The notes: generated by a model not told the origin, from the sequence alone. DNA of 64,000 bases from Maea johnstoni (GCA_963942565.1 OZ012684.1:68113851-68177850), one strand, 5' to 3'. Positions 45,130 to 58,354 are shown, counted from the stretch's first letter. Program-made: numbers and translations.

Positions 45130-45710
45130 GCATGCTCATGAGTTCAGCTCAAGCTCATTTCAACTGGCCTTACTCATGATCTTCTTGGGTTCATGAGCAG
45201 TACTGCTCTTCTTCCTATCCATTGTGAAGGTTTCTCTGTTTAGTGCCGTAGGCTTGTAATATTTTTTCCATGGTAGAAGTGGTGTGTGATGGTTCCAGTG
45301 ATTGCTACAATCAAAGATGCCAGCTCAGTTTCAGTGTCGCGCTTAGTTGTAGAAATGCATAAAGCTCCTTAATTACATGCCTCCAGGTGTAAATAGACTT
45401 GAGTTATCCCTGCTAGCAGAGAATGATCATTAGTTGAAGAGCATCTGTAAATCTCCAGAGCCGACTTACTTGACCTATTTTTTGGCCTCAGAATGAACTC
45501 TGAGGAATCATCCGTTGAAGGTTTTCAACATTTTTTCACTTTTCTGTACGGTAGCTGAAAAATGAAGAGTGCTTCCTGTCATTGCATGTTCGGGTAAGAA
45601 TTGCCTTATCCATTAGCAGGACCTGCAAAAATAAAAGGCACATCTATATGTATTGCCGGGAACTAACCTGAAATATATTTTCTTTCCCCCACTAATAGTT
45701 TGAGTTGTAT
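45130..45710. other. No gene seen
   Basis: Single-copy DNA with TTCATGAGC-type words near 45130-45210. No supported feature. Confidence 0.5.
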
Positions 45711-45923
45711 TCCCTTATGCTGCTGGCTTATTTGGCCAATAGAAAATGACACAAAAACACACTGAACACAAAACACAATGACCTAAACCAGGACACATGG
45801 GTACTCATCTGAAATTACCCAGCGGGAGCTATCCAACATCAACATGACAAGGTTTAGATCATTAGATGGTTTTGAAAAATCTTGTGCTTTGGATGAAAGT
45901 AGCCTTAGCATTTGGAGGGTTAA
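45711..45923 (+). mobile_element. F2 element
   Basis: CCCTTATGCTGCTGGCTTATT, CCAATAGAAAATGACAC, ACCTAAACCAGGACACATGG, GTAGCCTTAGCATTTGGAGG and final TTAA (45920-45923). The left TTAA is mutated. Confidence 0.75.
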
Positions 45924-45994
45924 GTTTTATTCTTTTGATATACTTCATTATAGCCAATGACTGTTTCTAATTATTTTTCTGTAGCTGTAGGTAG

Positions 45995-46870
45995 AAGAGC
46001 CTTCTGGGGTTGTTTCTATGTGTATGAACATTAGTGCAAAGAAGCTTCATTTACATTTGTGTTTTGTTTGCCCTGAGGATGAACTTCACTCCTACTGCTC
46101 TAGAGCATGGTGTACTGCTCTATGCATGGGGAGAGTGGTGAAGGCTCCAATATTGCCCTCAGGTAAGGCAGACAGCCACCTGTTACTACGACTACTACTA
46201 TTACTACTACGGCGGCGATGATATTAGCATAATCCTCCTCTGTCCGCAAGGCTCTGCCTGACCCGATCACTCGCTGCTGCTACTACTAGGCCCTGCAGAC
46301 TCCTCACTGTCATATCTCACCCTATACTACTACTCCCCCCTCCAGCTCCCCCCAGTTCTACCTGCACCTTGCTCCATGTGTAGTATTATTACTATCATGC
46401 TAGGGGACCGGATGACCCGTGGGACAGCGAGTACTCCTGCTAACCACTACAGATGACCACCTATATTATTTATTATTATTAGGGCCGATGACACATATTT
46501 AGGAGCTAGCGGTCGGCGTGTCTGGCGTGGCCAGGTTTCCGCAGACAGCTGGTGATAGTGCAGCCCGGTGGTGGGTATAGTCGGAGATGGGCCGCCGCAG
46601 CGTCTGGGCCCGCAGCCAAGGCTGAGAATAATGCTGTGAAGCAGTTCACATGAAGGCCTCTGTCAGGGAATTGATAAGTTATGTCAGCAACACTCCTGCT
46701 TATGTTCCTGCGAGCTTGTACCTCTTCAGGCTACGACTACTACTAACTACTGTCTCTAACTCTCAGGCTACTGCAGTGCGCCAATTTCCTCTATGTTCTC
46801 TCGATGTGGAAACGGATGCTTCTCACCCATGGCGCTCGGCCAATTATGATTACTGGACAGTCCCATGACA
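45995..46870. promoter_or_regulatory. CpG-rich block with a possible splice donor
   Basis: Unlike its AT-rich flanks this stretch has many CG dinucleotides (46205-46260, 46505-46620) and short TAC/TAT repeats. GCCCTCAG|GTAAGG at 46163 is a good donor match, and the open frame upstream (46018-46160) could be exonic, but it has no recognisable motif. A promoter/first-exon region is one reading, a motif-rich enhancer another. Neither is proven. Confidence 0.3.
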
Positions 46871-48189
46871 TCCGCCCTGGTATCATTATCCATTGATGAG
46901 AAGAATCCTAGTATTTTCCTGGAAATACCTCGGAAAAGATCTGGAGGGGAGTTGTCTACATTAAGAGAAAGCATGTGTTTTAACATAATAATATCTTCCA
47001 GGAAAATGGTGGGAAAAAACATCTGAGCTTTGGGCAATCCTGTCACACCCCATTTCTCACCGTAGCTGAGGAACATCCCAGTATTTTTCCAGGAAAAATA
47101 GCTTGGAAAATATCTAACATGAACTTAGTTTCATAGACTTTGAGATAAGAAAATATTTTCAATGAAAACTGTTTCCGGATAAACCCAATTATTAAGGCAT
47201 CTTAACATTTATATTCTAAGAAAAAAAGCTTGGAAAGCATATGAGGGAAATTCAACTTTATTAAGAGATTTGTTTTAACAAATATATTACCTTGTCACCA
47301 CATATTTTGACAATATTGCTTTGATCCAAAAAAACTCATAATATTATTGATTGTTGGTGTTTTGGTTTTGTGACATCACTGGACATCAAAACGTGCTGTC
47401 CGAGTATGTAAACAATGCAACCGTCTTTGCAGCACATGGAAGCTGGGAATCTAAAGATTTTCCAGGAAATTGCAGCCTGGAAAATGTTAGAATTTCCTTG
47501 GATGCATTTTAGTGAGGAATCGGTATTGATATTTGTTGCCAATTGATATTATGCCTTTCCTGTCCTATGTGATAAAATGCAAGAATTTCTAGGTACATTT
47601 AGGTCCTTTCACCCTTTATTTAAAACAAATATTGGCACTTATGTATTATATTAGTAAAGATATGCCTGTATTATGAAGTGCATGACATTTTTTTTATTGA
47701 AACCTCAGGATTTGTCTATGGTTCTTAATAAGAAGACTTATCTTGTCGATATCTTGTAGCCAGACTGAGAGGGTAAAAAACACTTGGTTTATACCACTAC
47801 TCTCTGGTATTGAATGGTGAAGCAATGATCCAGAAATGCACCTGTTACTCAGGTTGTTTTGTCTTTGTGCAGATTAGTGGTGAAACAAGGAATAAGTTTG
47901 GTGTCTGGATGAAGGGTATTTCATGGCTTTGTAAGCAGGAGCCTTGGCCTGCGAGCTGAACCACGACTTCCCAACAGCTGTGAGAGGAGGAGACCATTGA
48001 TGATTTCTCACTCTCTCTCTCTCTTATTTTAGTGTGAGAGTTATTTTGGGGTTAGATGTGCGTAGACGTAGATGGGGGAGAGTTACAGTAACCAGCACTG
48101 GAGGTGGTTAAGTTTGTAGATCATGTGGGGGACTAAGCGACTAGTAAGCGTCTGCCAGTTATAGTTCGTCTCACCATTAACTATCCATA
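46871..48189. other. No gene seen
   Basis: AT-rich DNA. Words such as TTTTCCAGGAAAATA recur in 46900-47480, perhaps from an old tandem repeat. No supported gene. Confidence 0.45.
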
Positions 48190-48233
48190 GCCAACTGTTG
48201 ACCCTTTCATGCCCCTCCAGGCCGAGGTAGACA

Positions 48234-48745
48234 TTAACCCATTCTTACCTGTTGCAGCCAAAACCACACAACAAATATGGTGATATCTCTACATCAGAAG
48301 CAAATATTTAGAAAATATTTGACTGAGAATTGTCAATCAGAACTTGATCTACATTTCTCCTTCAATTAATTTTCTAATTTAGGCTTCATTCCGTAGTTAT
48401 TTTCAAAAGTATGACAAGTTCAGACAACATTGGTCAAATAAATCTCCAGGCATGGATGGTTTAACCATTCAGAGCCAACCGTTGACCCTTTGATGCCCTG
48501 AGGCAGAGGTAGACATTAACCCGCTCATGCTTGGAGATATCCAAGACAAGTACTGCTGGATCTATGATACTTTTGTAAATAACTTTGGAATTCAGCATAA
48601 ATCATCAAACTATTTCAAGGAGAGTTGTTGGTTGGGTTTTGATCACCGTTTCTTCTTGAAATATTTTAAGGAAAAGGCACATGACAAAAATATACCACCA
48701 AAATGGTAGGGGCATAATTGGGCACTACACACATGAATGGGTTGA
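48234..48745. mobile_element. Two F1 elements separated by a repeated boundary segment
   Basis: 48234-48464 (plus orientation: CCCATTCTTACCTGTTGCAGCC ... CAGGCATGGATGGTTTAA) and 48516-48745 (minus orientation: CCCGCTCATGCTTGGAG ... ACACATGAATGGGTTGA). Before each lies the same segment (AGCCAACTGTTGACCCTTTCA at 48189; AGCCAACCGTTGACCCTTTGA at 48474) ending GAGGTAGACATTAACCC. TTGACCC is a worn TTAACCC, so more than two insertions may have stacked here. Confidence 0.7.
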
Positions 48746-49282
<537 letters not shown>

Positions 49283-49477
49283 TTATACTGATGAGAGTGA
49301 TCAGTTATATCTCCTTCCCATCTCTCAACCTCTAGGCCATTTTAATGAATACAAACCATAGAGAGTAATTACTCTAATGGTATAATTACTTCTTGTTGCG
49401 TGATAACTGGCTATTTGCCAAGTCTTCACTGACACAGCAGTCATGCCTCTAACTCACTCAGCACACTCGACTCACCA

Positions 49478-49498
49478 CTACCACTACTGCTACTACTA

Positions 49499-49562
<64 letters not shown>

Positions 49563-49585
49563 CACTACTACTACTCCTACTACTA

Positions 49586-49674
<89 letters not shown>
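49478..49674. repeat. (TAC)n microsatellite
   Basis: A nearly pure TAC/CTA tract with a few CAC and TCC variants. It ends six bases before an R3 copy. Confidence 0.97.
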
Positions 49675-49675
<1 letters not shown>

Positions 49676-49679
49676 TATC

Positions 49680-49885
49680 CTAGATTTCTAGGCTGTCATA
49701 TGTATTTTTTCTTTCAAGTTTTTTTGTTACCAAGCATCAAATGGTCACGATGTCCTGAGTGGCCAAATTAGTTCACATTAATCTCACCAGGTGAAAAGGG
49801 GACTCAAGTTGAGTATGAGCTCATGGGAGGACCATATCTGATACTACGCCACTGTTCTTAGTCAACACAACTTCTTAGGGACCTT
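49680..49885 (+). repeat. Interspersed repeat R3, copy 2
   Basis: CTAGATTTCTAGGCTGTCATA, TTTTTTGTTACCAAGCATCA, GAGTGGCCAAATTAGTTCAC, ATTAATCTCACCAGGTGAAA, AAGTTGAGTATGAG and CTTCTTAGGGACC. It lies between two long trinucleotide tracts. Confidence 0.75.
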
Positions 49886-49889
49886 TTCT

Positions 49890-50215
<326 letters not shown>

Positions 50216-50943
50216 CTACTGCTTCTTCCCTTTCCTCTATCTATTAGCATTCTCAGTAGCACTTGAACCTCCTCTGCTCTTGCATACTAAATACAACCAT
50301 ATTTTAGACGCAGCTTGTTACTACTAGTAGACCCAGCCAGGCAGCCAGCCTAGCCAGCCCCCAGGCGACTACTATGACACACTACTGGGGTCAATCGGTG
50401 CAAAGCTACTACTACCACTGCACCACCACTGCTGCATCTGAATAACCTCTGGATGAATCAATTAATATCAAACTCATCTGTAATGATAATTATGATGGGA
50501 AATTATGGGCATATGGCACGCTGACCTGACCTTGTCTGGCTATATCATAATCACGGAATGGAGGACATGCGAAAATTGGCACATTGTCATTGTTTCTCGG
50601 AGAGTCCCTCTCCCTTGATCCTGCTTTTGTCTGCTTACAAATATATGAATCATACAAGAATTACGCAACCAAATATGATCTTTTTGTCTCAGGTGCAGAA
50701 GTATTTTGTCTTTTACTCAAACCTGCCTACACTGACAGGGACACGCCCTGCCTTATGGACAGGCAGTTTTCTGACAACCTTTTAGGACAAATATTTCTGT
50801 GAAGAATTTTAAATTTAGACTGGGGTTAATAACCATCTATTTTCCTAACAAACTATTTTTTTGTGATATGGCTTAATGTTTAAATTGCCATTTTTGACAC
50901 TAGGTTATTAAAATGTAGTTGGTATAAGGATTTGTGTATATTA
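50216..50943. other. No gene seen
   Basis: Single-copy DNA with a CAGCCAGCC-type patch near 50335-50365. The plus frames at 50558-50802 have no recognisable content. Confidence 0.5.
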
Positions 50944-51274
<331 letters not shown>

Positions 51275-51860
51275 TATCATTTTCGGGTTCTCAGTATTAC
51301 CTGATACTCACCTAATCAAAAAGAAGCCACTGATACAGGAGTATAGAGATTTATGTTCAATAGAGATTTATGTTCAATAGAGATTAGTTTCTCTCTATTG
51401 TTCACAGCACTGCAGGGGGCACAAAAGCATCTCTTGTCCTCTCCCCTTTCCATTGTAATCTGCAAAGGAGATACACTGTATGATTACAATGCTATCTTGT
51501 GCATTAGGAGGAGTAGAATAGGGATCAGAGTGGGTCATTATTTGCCTGCTTCTTTAGAATCCCCCTAGGATGACATTGAGTCTGGTTTCTGTTTCAGCCC
51601 CTCACACAAGCCTGCCTGTATTTGCTCTCAAAGCACTGGCGGCATTGGGTTACACACTAATTACACAGGGGGTATTGTCGAAGGTAAATTAAAGGCAATA
51701 TTACCTGTAATTTGAACCGTTCCCCCAGTGTTTGGAAAATTGGTAATCATCAATGGAAAATACCATAAAAAATGAAATTAGTCTGTTCCAACTATTTGCA
51801 GTGCCTGGAGTTCAGCGTGAGGTGGTCCCCAGGTAGGAAGCTCTCTTATTGTTTAATTGG
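51275..51860. other. Single-copy DNA with an exon-like segment at 51591-51676
   Basis: GGTTTCTGTTTCAG at 51577-51590 is an acceptor-like signal. 86 bases later TCGAAG|GTAAAT at 51677 is donor-like, and two of three frames are open between. A second acceptor/donor pair (TATTTGCAG ending near 51799; CCCCAG|GTAGGA near 51830) follows. No protein family is recognised, so a gene is not claimed. Confidence 0.25.
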
Positions 51861-51864
51861 CAGC

Positions 51865-51925
51865 TTGTAATGAATGAGATACGGCCGAATCACACAGCAA
51901 TTGTGAGATAGTATTGCAGTCGGAT
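51865..51925 (+). repeat. Dispersed ~60-bp repeat (also at 55232-55298)
   Basis: GTAATGAATGAGATACGGCC, then GAATCACACAGCAATTGTGAG and ATAGTATTGCAGTCGGA occur here and, with few changes, at 55232-55298. Both lie within 250 bp of other repeat material. Confidence 0.6.
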
Positions 51926-52029
51926 GGGGTAATTAGTATCAACACCAGCTATATCAGCAGCAGCGTACAGGTGTTCTATTAAAGGCCTCTTCTGATGAGT
52001 TGCTTGTTGGTAATGATGTATAATGAATG

Positions 52030-52470
52030 ATCCCGTTACACCGCTCTTCACTGGCTGCCCATCAGAAAAAGGATAGAGTTCAAGATTCAGCTTTCGACTT
52101 TTAAACGCATGCAAGTATGTGCCCCTCTATACTTGATAGTCAAACAGGCCAATGCAAGAACTCCAAGATCATACACTAAGAACTTATTACATATACCACA
52201 CACCAATTTAAAAAGGTTTAGCGAAAGAGTTTTCTGTGCCTATGCACCACGCCTTTGGAATGAGCTCCCCGACAACATCAAAGCTGCTGATAGTGTGCAA
52301 AAACTTCAAGACACAGCTGAAAACATTGCTATATGAAAAGGAGTTTATTTCTCTATATGGACAATTAACATATGTCCCCTGACTATTCTAGAAAGCACTT
52401 TTGAACATTAAAGATTGAAAGGGGGCTATATCAAAAATCAATTATTATTATTATTATTAATTTATTATTA
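52030..52470 (+). mobile_element. CR1/L2-like LINE, 3' fragment with C-terminus of the reverse transcriptase protein
   Basis: The frame from about 52043 reads HWLPIRKRIEFKI, then APLYL, a RTPRSYT segment, and FCAYAPRLWNELPDNIKAA, the typical C-terminal tail found after the RT domain in CR1/L2/Rex-type ORF2 proteins. The usual LKTxLY ending appears in another frame after a one-base change near 52315. The 3' untranslated part (52340-52438) matches 1400-1535 and ends in (ATT)n, 52440-52458. The 5' part, with the endonuclease and RT core, is absent. Confidence 0.85.
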
Positions 52471-53169
52471 CGGCACTATGTGTCATCAACAGTTTTCCCC
52501 CATTGGTTGGTGTACCAGTGTATTCCTAATAAGAAATAAGTTTAAAGTCCTTAGTTTGAATAAATATCATAATTCACTATCCCTATGAGAAACAGAAAAG
52601 TAAGTTTGAAATGTTACATGAGTGTATGGTTTGAAGGGAAATGTGTTTGGTTCCCATGATAATAGTGGGTCAACCCCCCAACGACGTGTCCTTGACTGTT
52701 GTTCTCTGAGCCTCCTTTCCCTCCAGTCTGTTATCTGTGAACCAGCAGAAGGTAGGACTGAGATAATTTTCTTGTGTTCAGCAGTAGAGGGCATGACCCC
52801 TGAGCTACTACTACTATCCTTGATATCAGACCCTCAGCCCCGAAGGTCAAAGATCGGCATTGTCCTACTACTAGAGAACCACGTTGTCATCAAACTGATA
52901 AGCGCCCAATCAGGAACTAGCCACAAAATGACAACGGAAAATCAGCAATACGAGACGACAACGCATGGAGAAAAAAGAAAATGAACAGTTCCCCAGCATT
53001 TAATGAGACTGATAAGGCTTTGCACACAATACGCACTGCTCTACATACATTCCCAGTACATTTATGTGAGCCCTTAGTACGTCAAACTACTTTTTCAGTG
53101 CACCGAAACCGGGTTTCGTAGACAAGTCACAACCTAATTGCATTTTTTTTAGATATCAGATCAATCCTG
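52471..53169. other. No gene seen
   Basis: Single-copy DNA. The 120-codon plus frame at 52622-52984 shows no recognisable motif and the minus strand is also open. Confidence 0.45.
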
Positions 53170-53290
53170 TTAACCCTCTAGTCCTAAAAGGGCCTGACAG
53201 TTTTGCAGATATCTTTCTTACTAAGATACTTTATTGAAAGATATTTCTTCAAGAAAAATATGTCAAAGAACCTAACCATTAGTGCTCCCT
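53170..53290 (+). mobile_element. F1 element, worn left part
   Basis: TTAACCCTCTAGTCCTAAAAG, then CCTGACAGTTTTGCAGATATC and ATTGAAAGATATTTCTTCAAG. Only the left half is recognisable. Confidence 0.4.
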
Positions 53291-53930
53291 ATTGGTTATG
53301 CTAAGTTACCTAACCAAATATAAAAGTACCATTGCATGCAGACAGATACCACAGGAGGAACTTAGATACATGAATTTGGGAATGTGTGCTTCATGAAAAT
53401 AAATGCCAATACATTTACAATACATGGCCTTTGCTTGAATAGCAAAGTATCTCATGACCAGGTAATTGTTTGAGAAAAGATAACCTGCATTTCTAAAATG
53501 ATTTGGTGCTGACACTAGTCCTCATTTTACAGCCAGCCTCCAGCAGATCAACACCCTGCTGTGTGTATAACCTTCCAACTTCCCATACATCTAATAAGAC
53601 TGGTATTATATACGGTTATGGCCAAGGAAAACACCCATTCTCTTCAGCTCGTTTCAGTATAGGACAAGCCCAGACTTGCCCTTGCCTTTCACAAACAGTG
53701 CCTCTTTGGCACTTTTGAGGAATTGAATATGACACGTTGTCAACCCACTCATGTTAAGGCATCAACCATTTGATGAACTTTGGGGTTTAAAATCATAGTA
53801 CATTATGGTCATCCTTGAAAAATTTCTAAATCCTGCCTAAGACTCTGCTTCCGACATATCCTGCAGCAAATATTGCTGACCTTGAGAAGCAGGAAACTTG
53901 GTGTGAGTCCAAGACGGGTCTTAACCTATT
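53291..53930. other. No gene seen
   Basis: Single-copy DNA. GTCAACCCACTCATGTTAAGGC near 53738 may be a stray F1 end. Confidence 0.45.
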
Positions 53931-54220
53931 GACCTTTGCAGCAGACATAGAGCGCCTTACTGTTACTCTAATGTCCCCCTCATGTGAGGATACTCGCAAA
54001 AGATTTGAAAGAGAAATGTTGAAACCAACCCAATCAACAACTCTTCTTCAAATATTTTGCCAATTATGAATTTGATATCAAGTTATAACCAAAAATGTAG
54101 AAATTTTCACAAGTTCGCAATCAATAAATCTACTGATAAGTTGCCAAATATGGATTTGATCGCAAGTTATTTTCAAAAGTAGCTCAGTATTGAGATGACT
54201 TGTTCCATAGCGAACGCTTG
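53931..54220 (+). mobile_element. F1 element with a local internal duplication
   Basis: TTAACCTATTGACC at the left. The interior has AAAAGATTTGAAAGAGAAATG, CAACAACTCTTCTTCAAATA and TTTTGCCAATTATGAATTTG. ATAAGTTGCCAAATATGGATTTGATCGCAAGTTATTTTC-type words then repeat the preceding stretch. The right end is unclear. Confidence 0.5.
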
Positions 54221-54761
54221 ATCCTATATGATTTTGTGTTACATGTTTTTTGTGGCACAGTTGGTAGTTGGTATCTGGTTCAACTCTCATGTTGAATGTT
54301 CTTGTCATCCTTGGCCTGTTATAGGGAGATGTAGTTGACGCAGCGAGGTTAGCAGTGTAAGTGTGTGGCTTATGCAATATGAGAGGAGGGGGGGGGGGGG
54401 GGGGTGATAGTCCAAAGCATGGCCTTTACAGCTAGGGTTTTGGACTCTAGTTGCTAACTAAGTGGCGGGTTAGAGAGATTTGACGAAACCCCCTTTCCAG
54501 TTTTCTTTTCTTTTTTTTGCTAAGGAACTGTCACTTATCTCCAGCTTTGCTTTAGATTAATAGAGTAGAACTACCTCAATGTTAAACAGAATGAGCCCCT
54601 ACAGGTTATTCCTGGATCTGCTCCTTAACTGTGCTTTCAAAATAATTTTGAATAGTTGATTGCATATTTTACAAGGGAGACAGCATAATACTTAGAAGAC
54701 AAGCGTTAAGTTTTGTCAAAGCTTTCACATTGAAGTGAACCTATGTTACCATTTGCTCCAT

Positions 54762-54762
<1 letters not shown>
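54221..54762. other. No gene seen; poly(G) run at 54389-54404
   Basis: Single-copy DNA leading into the longest TA tract. Confidence 0.5.
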
Positions 54763-55212
<450 letters not shown>

Positions 55213-55231
55213 CTACTGACCATAGTATGTG

Positions 55232-55298
55232 AAAGTTGTAATGAATGAGATATGGCCGAATAGCACAGCTATTGTGAGATAGAATTGCAGTTGGAAGT
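55232..55298 (+). repeat. Dispersed ~60-bp repeat, second copy
   Basis: Matches 51865-51925 with few changes (GTAATGAATGAGATATGGCC, TATTGTGAGATAGAATTGC). Confidence 0.6.
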
Positions 55299-55329
55299 GG
55301 CACATTTTCCTATTATGTAGCATGATATT

Positions 55330-55620
55330 CAAGAGTTTCAGGGTGTCCAAAAGAAGCACTTGCTGCCTGCACTCTGAGAACCTCCTAGACTGGAAGTCAG
55401 CTGAAGTGTATGTGACCAGCTGCCTGAGTGGCCTAACTAAGGCCATGGGTGCCCTGGAGGCACACTGTCTGGAAGCTCTCCAACAAGCCATAGCAGGTTC
55501 TCATTAAGGTCAAGCTTGATGATGCTCCAGACTTCCAAACTACAGATAAACGGAAACTGACCAATTTGGGTAAATCTGCGACTGCAAGTCAAGGTCATGG
55601 CTACTTGTAGATAATCCTAG
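55330..55620 (+). pseudogene. Coding-like segment, probable broken gene fragment, family unknown
   Basis: After an acceptor-like GAGTTTCAG (ending near 55340), base composition rises and a protein-like frame appears, with LLDWKSAEVYVTSCLSGLTK and LEAHCLEALQQAIA at 55379-55497. A second protein-like stretch (KVKLDDAPDF) follows in another frame after about 55505, so the reading is not continuous. I do not recognise the family. It could be a degraded host-gene copy or part of a mobile element. The neighbouring TA tract and SINE show that the area is repeat-prone. Confidence 0.3.
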
Positions 55621-55893
55621 GCAGCAATCCTCACTTAGTGCACCAATGCGACTTTTACACTAGAGTTTTTCATATCAATGCAGCCAAGCATTGCAAGGGA
55701 TTTATCACTACAACTCCATTGTTAGCCAATTCAAGGTCTGCGTTGGAGATATGCTTTCTATATGGTTAGACCATTTTGTTGAGCTTCATTTAGGACCACT
55801 TTCTTTTTCTGCTAGGATTAAAAGTTATCTTAAAAAATATTCTTTACTCCAACAGTGTGAATGCTGGGGAAGTGGGACAGGAATATCTATCTA
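55621..55893. other. No gene seen
   Basis: Short interval with an open plus frame (55691-55915) that runs into the SINE; nothing recognisable. Confidence 0.4.
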
Positions 55894-56213
55894 TGAAAGT
55901 AGCTCAGTTGGTTAGGTGTCGGACTAGTAATCAGAGGGTCGCCGGTTCGATACCCGGCCACTCCGGGCACTTTGGTCGTTCTTGGGCAAAACAGTTTATT
56001 CCATATTGCTTCAGTCTACCAGCTGCAAAATGGGTACCTAGCATAAATAAGGCAGTGCTTAGAGTGTGTGCGCTATATGCTGCCAGTTGCTCTGGAATAT
56101 CCCCGGGGGATTGAAATGGTTTCTGTATGTACAGTGCCTGCTAGGGGAGGAAGGTCGTGTGAGCACTTCGGTGGATACAAGACTATAAACCGAATACCTT
56201 TACCTTTACCTTT
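55894..56213 (+). mobile_element. SINE-V, full-length copy, Thr/Met-like tRNA head
   Basis: The head has A box TAGCTCAGTTGGTTAGGTG (55901) and B box GGTTCGATACC (55944). The anticodon-loop-like CTAGTAA would read AGT. The body includes CAGTTTATTCCATATTGC, CAGCTGCAAAATGGGTACC, GCGCTATATGCTGCCAG and GAGCACTTCGGTGGATACAAG. The 3' tail is ACTATAAACCGAATACC with CCTTTA repeats. The T loop is one base too long and no acceptor stem forms, so it is not a tRNA gene. The central part resembles the conserved central domains of metazoan SINEs, but I cannot say which. Confidence 0.85.
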
Positions 56214-56296
56214 TTATGATGGATGTGTTAAACAAAAGAAATGGATTTAAATATGAATCTAGCCCTTTATCTATTGCATATATACCTGTATGCGCT

Positions 56297-56582
<286 letters not shown>

Positions 56583-56819
56583 ATAGTGTATTGAGATAAT
56601 AAGTAATTTCCTCTACTTGTCATCATTGTAGATTAGTTTGAATGCCTTTCTGATAACATCAAGCAACTTCACTATGAACCACTCCTCTTGAAGTCAAGCC
56701 TGTCAAAGATAAGACTTTTCAAAAATGCTCTCCAAACAAAGAAATAGGCCTGATAACATGTAAGTGTACACAACTAATGTGTGGGACAGGTCATCAGGTA
56801 GTGCCCCTGTCACTATCAT

Positions 56820-57033
56820 ATATTTGATTAACTGACTGATGGCTAGATAGTTTGAATTATAATGATATAAAAAAAGCTTTAAAATAACAGAAACCCTGGC
56901 ACATTTGTACTCATTAGATAGCCCTCAGCAAGAGCTTTCCAATGAATACCCACATGACAGGATTTAGATAGTTTCCAAACATTTAAGCCATTTCGTGCTT
57001 TGGAGAAAAGTAGATTAGCAACAAAAGTGTTAA
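56820..57033 (+). mobile_element. F2 element, diverged
   Basis: Interior AATAACAGAAACCCTGGCAC, GAGCTTTCCAATGAATACCC, ACATGACAGGATTTAGATAG and right end GTGTTAA (TTAA 57030-57033). The left end is worn. Confidence 0.65.
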
Positions 57034-57159
57034 ATTACACTGTATACATATACTGAGCGACATTGATCATAGGTCAACATGCCCTATCTGACATTCCTCA
57101 GGTGTAGCGCAAAAAAATAAATCAATCATCGAGAACACTTAAACCTTGACTACAAAGCA

Positions 57160-57960
57160 GCAAGGTGTTCATTGAATAAGATACCTGAGTGACAATCCCC
57201 ATAAAACCGTTAAGTAGTGCACAACCAGTGCAATCTGTGCTTGAGGAATGTCTAGACTAGATAGCTACTACCTACAGCTAATAAAACAACTTTTATCGTT
57301 CATTGAATTAGAAAATTAAGTGCCAATGCTATACAATGGGTGAGTAGTGCAGTACATCCAGTGCTGTATATGCTTGCATAATGTCTAGACTAGATTTTTA
57401 TACCTTGATATAATAAAAAAAAAATGTATATGTTCATTGAAATCTAGATACTTCAGTAACAATGTCATACAATAGGCAAATAGTGTACATCCAATATTTC
57501 AAATGTATTCTAGGTTAATGTCTAGAGACTAGGTATCTGTGCCTAACCTTATAGAACATGCACAAATTGCCTTTAGTGACAATGCCATGAAATTGTTTGG
57601 TAGTAGCGTGCAAATATATGCTTTTATAATGTCAAGACAAGATATTTGTACTGGTTAAGTTAATAAAAGAAAAAAAACATATATATTCATTGAATTACTA
57701 ATGTGACAATGCCATAACATGGTTGAGTAGTGCAGTGCAATATATGCTTTGCTATCTATGCTCATGCAGTGCTATCTATGCTTAAGAAGTGCCTAGACTA
57801 GGTGACTATGGGTTAAAATGTTTGAGTAGTGCAGTAGTGTACGACCAGTGCAATCCATGCTTGAATACTTACTGTCTGTGGTAGATATTCATACCTGGAG
57901 CTAACAAAATCCATGTGTCCATTGAATTAGATACTTAAAGGGAAAATGCTATTACCAATA
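57160..57960. repeat. Old tandem array, unit about 133 bp, about six copies
   Basis: Recurring order: TTCATTGAATTAGATACTT, GTGACAATGCCATACAATGG, GAGTAGTGCAGTACA, CCAGTGCAATCTATGCTTG, AATGTCTAGACTAGATA, AGCTAATAAAA. Unit starts are clear at 57167, 57299, 57433, 57686 and 57918. Copies are strongly diverged and vary in length, so the array is ancient. No long frame. Confidence 0.8.
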
Positions 57961-58006
57961 TTCGACTCATGTTTGATGTGTATGTGATTCCGGTTATTTA
58001 GGGGAC

Positions 58007-58318
58007 AAAGTAGCTCAGTTGTTTAGTTGGTTGTTGGAATAGTAATCGGTAGGTCCCTGGTTCAATTCCCAACCATGGTACTTTGGTCTGTCCTTTGGCA
58101 ATACAGTTTATTTCATATTGCCTCAGTCTACCCAGCTGCAAAATGGGTACCTAGCATTAATAAGGCAGTGCATAGAGCTTGTGCGTGCGCTATATGCTGC
58201 CAGCGCTCTGGAATATGCCTCAGGGGATTGAAATGGTTTCCATGTGTACAGGCCTGCTAGGGAAGGAAGATCGTGTGAGCACTTAAAGGTAGATACAAGA
58301 CTATAAACCGAATATTTA
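58007..58318 (+). mobile_element. SINE-V copy
   Basis: Same order as 55894-56213: AAGTAGCTCAGTTGTTTAG, a CTGGTTCAATTCCC B-box region, CAGTTTATTTCATATTGCC, CCAGCTGCAAAATGGGTACC, GCGCTATATGCTGCCAG and final ACTATAAACCGAATA. The tail is shorter. Confidence 0.85.
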
Positions 58319-58354
58319 GGCTAGGATGATGCCTAAGCAGACAGTCTTGGCTTG

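Noticed and set aside
52622-52984. 120-codon gene
   Set aside because: No recognisable content; the minus strand is also open over the same bases.
55894-55970. tRNA gene
   Set aside because: A and B boxes are present, but the T loop is one base too long, no acceptor stem forms, and a second copy shares about 240 bases of downstream body: it is a SINE head.
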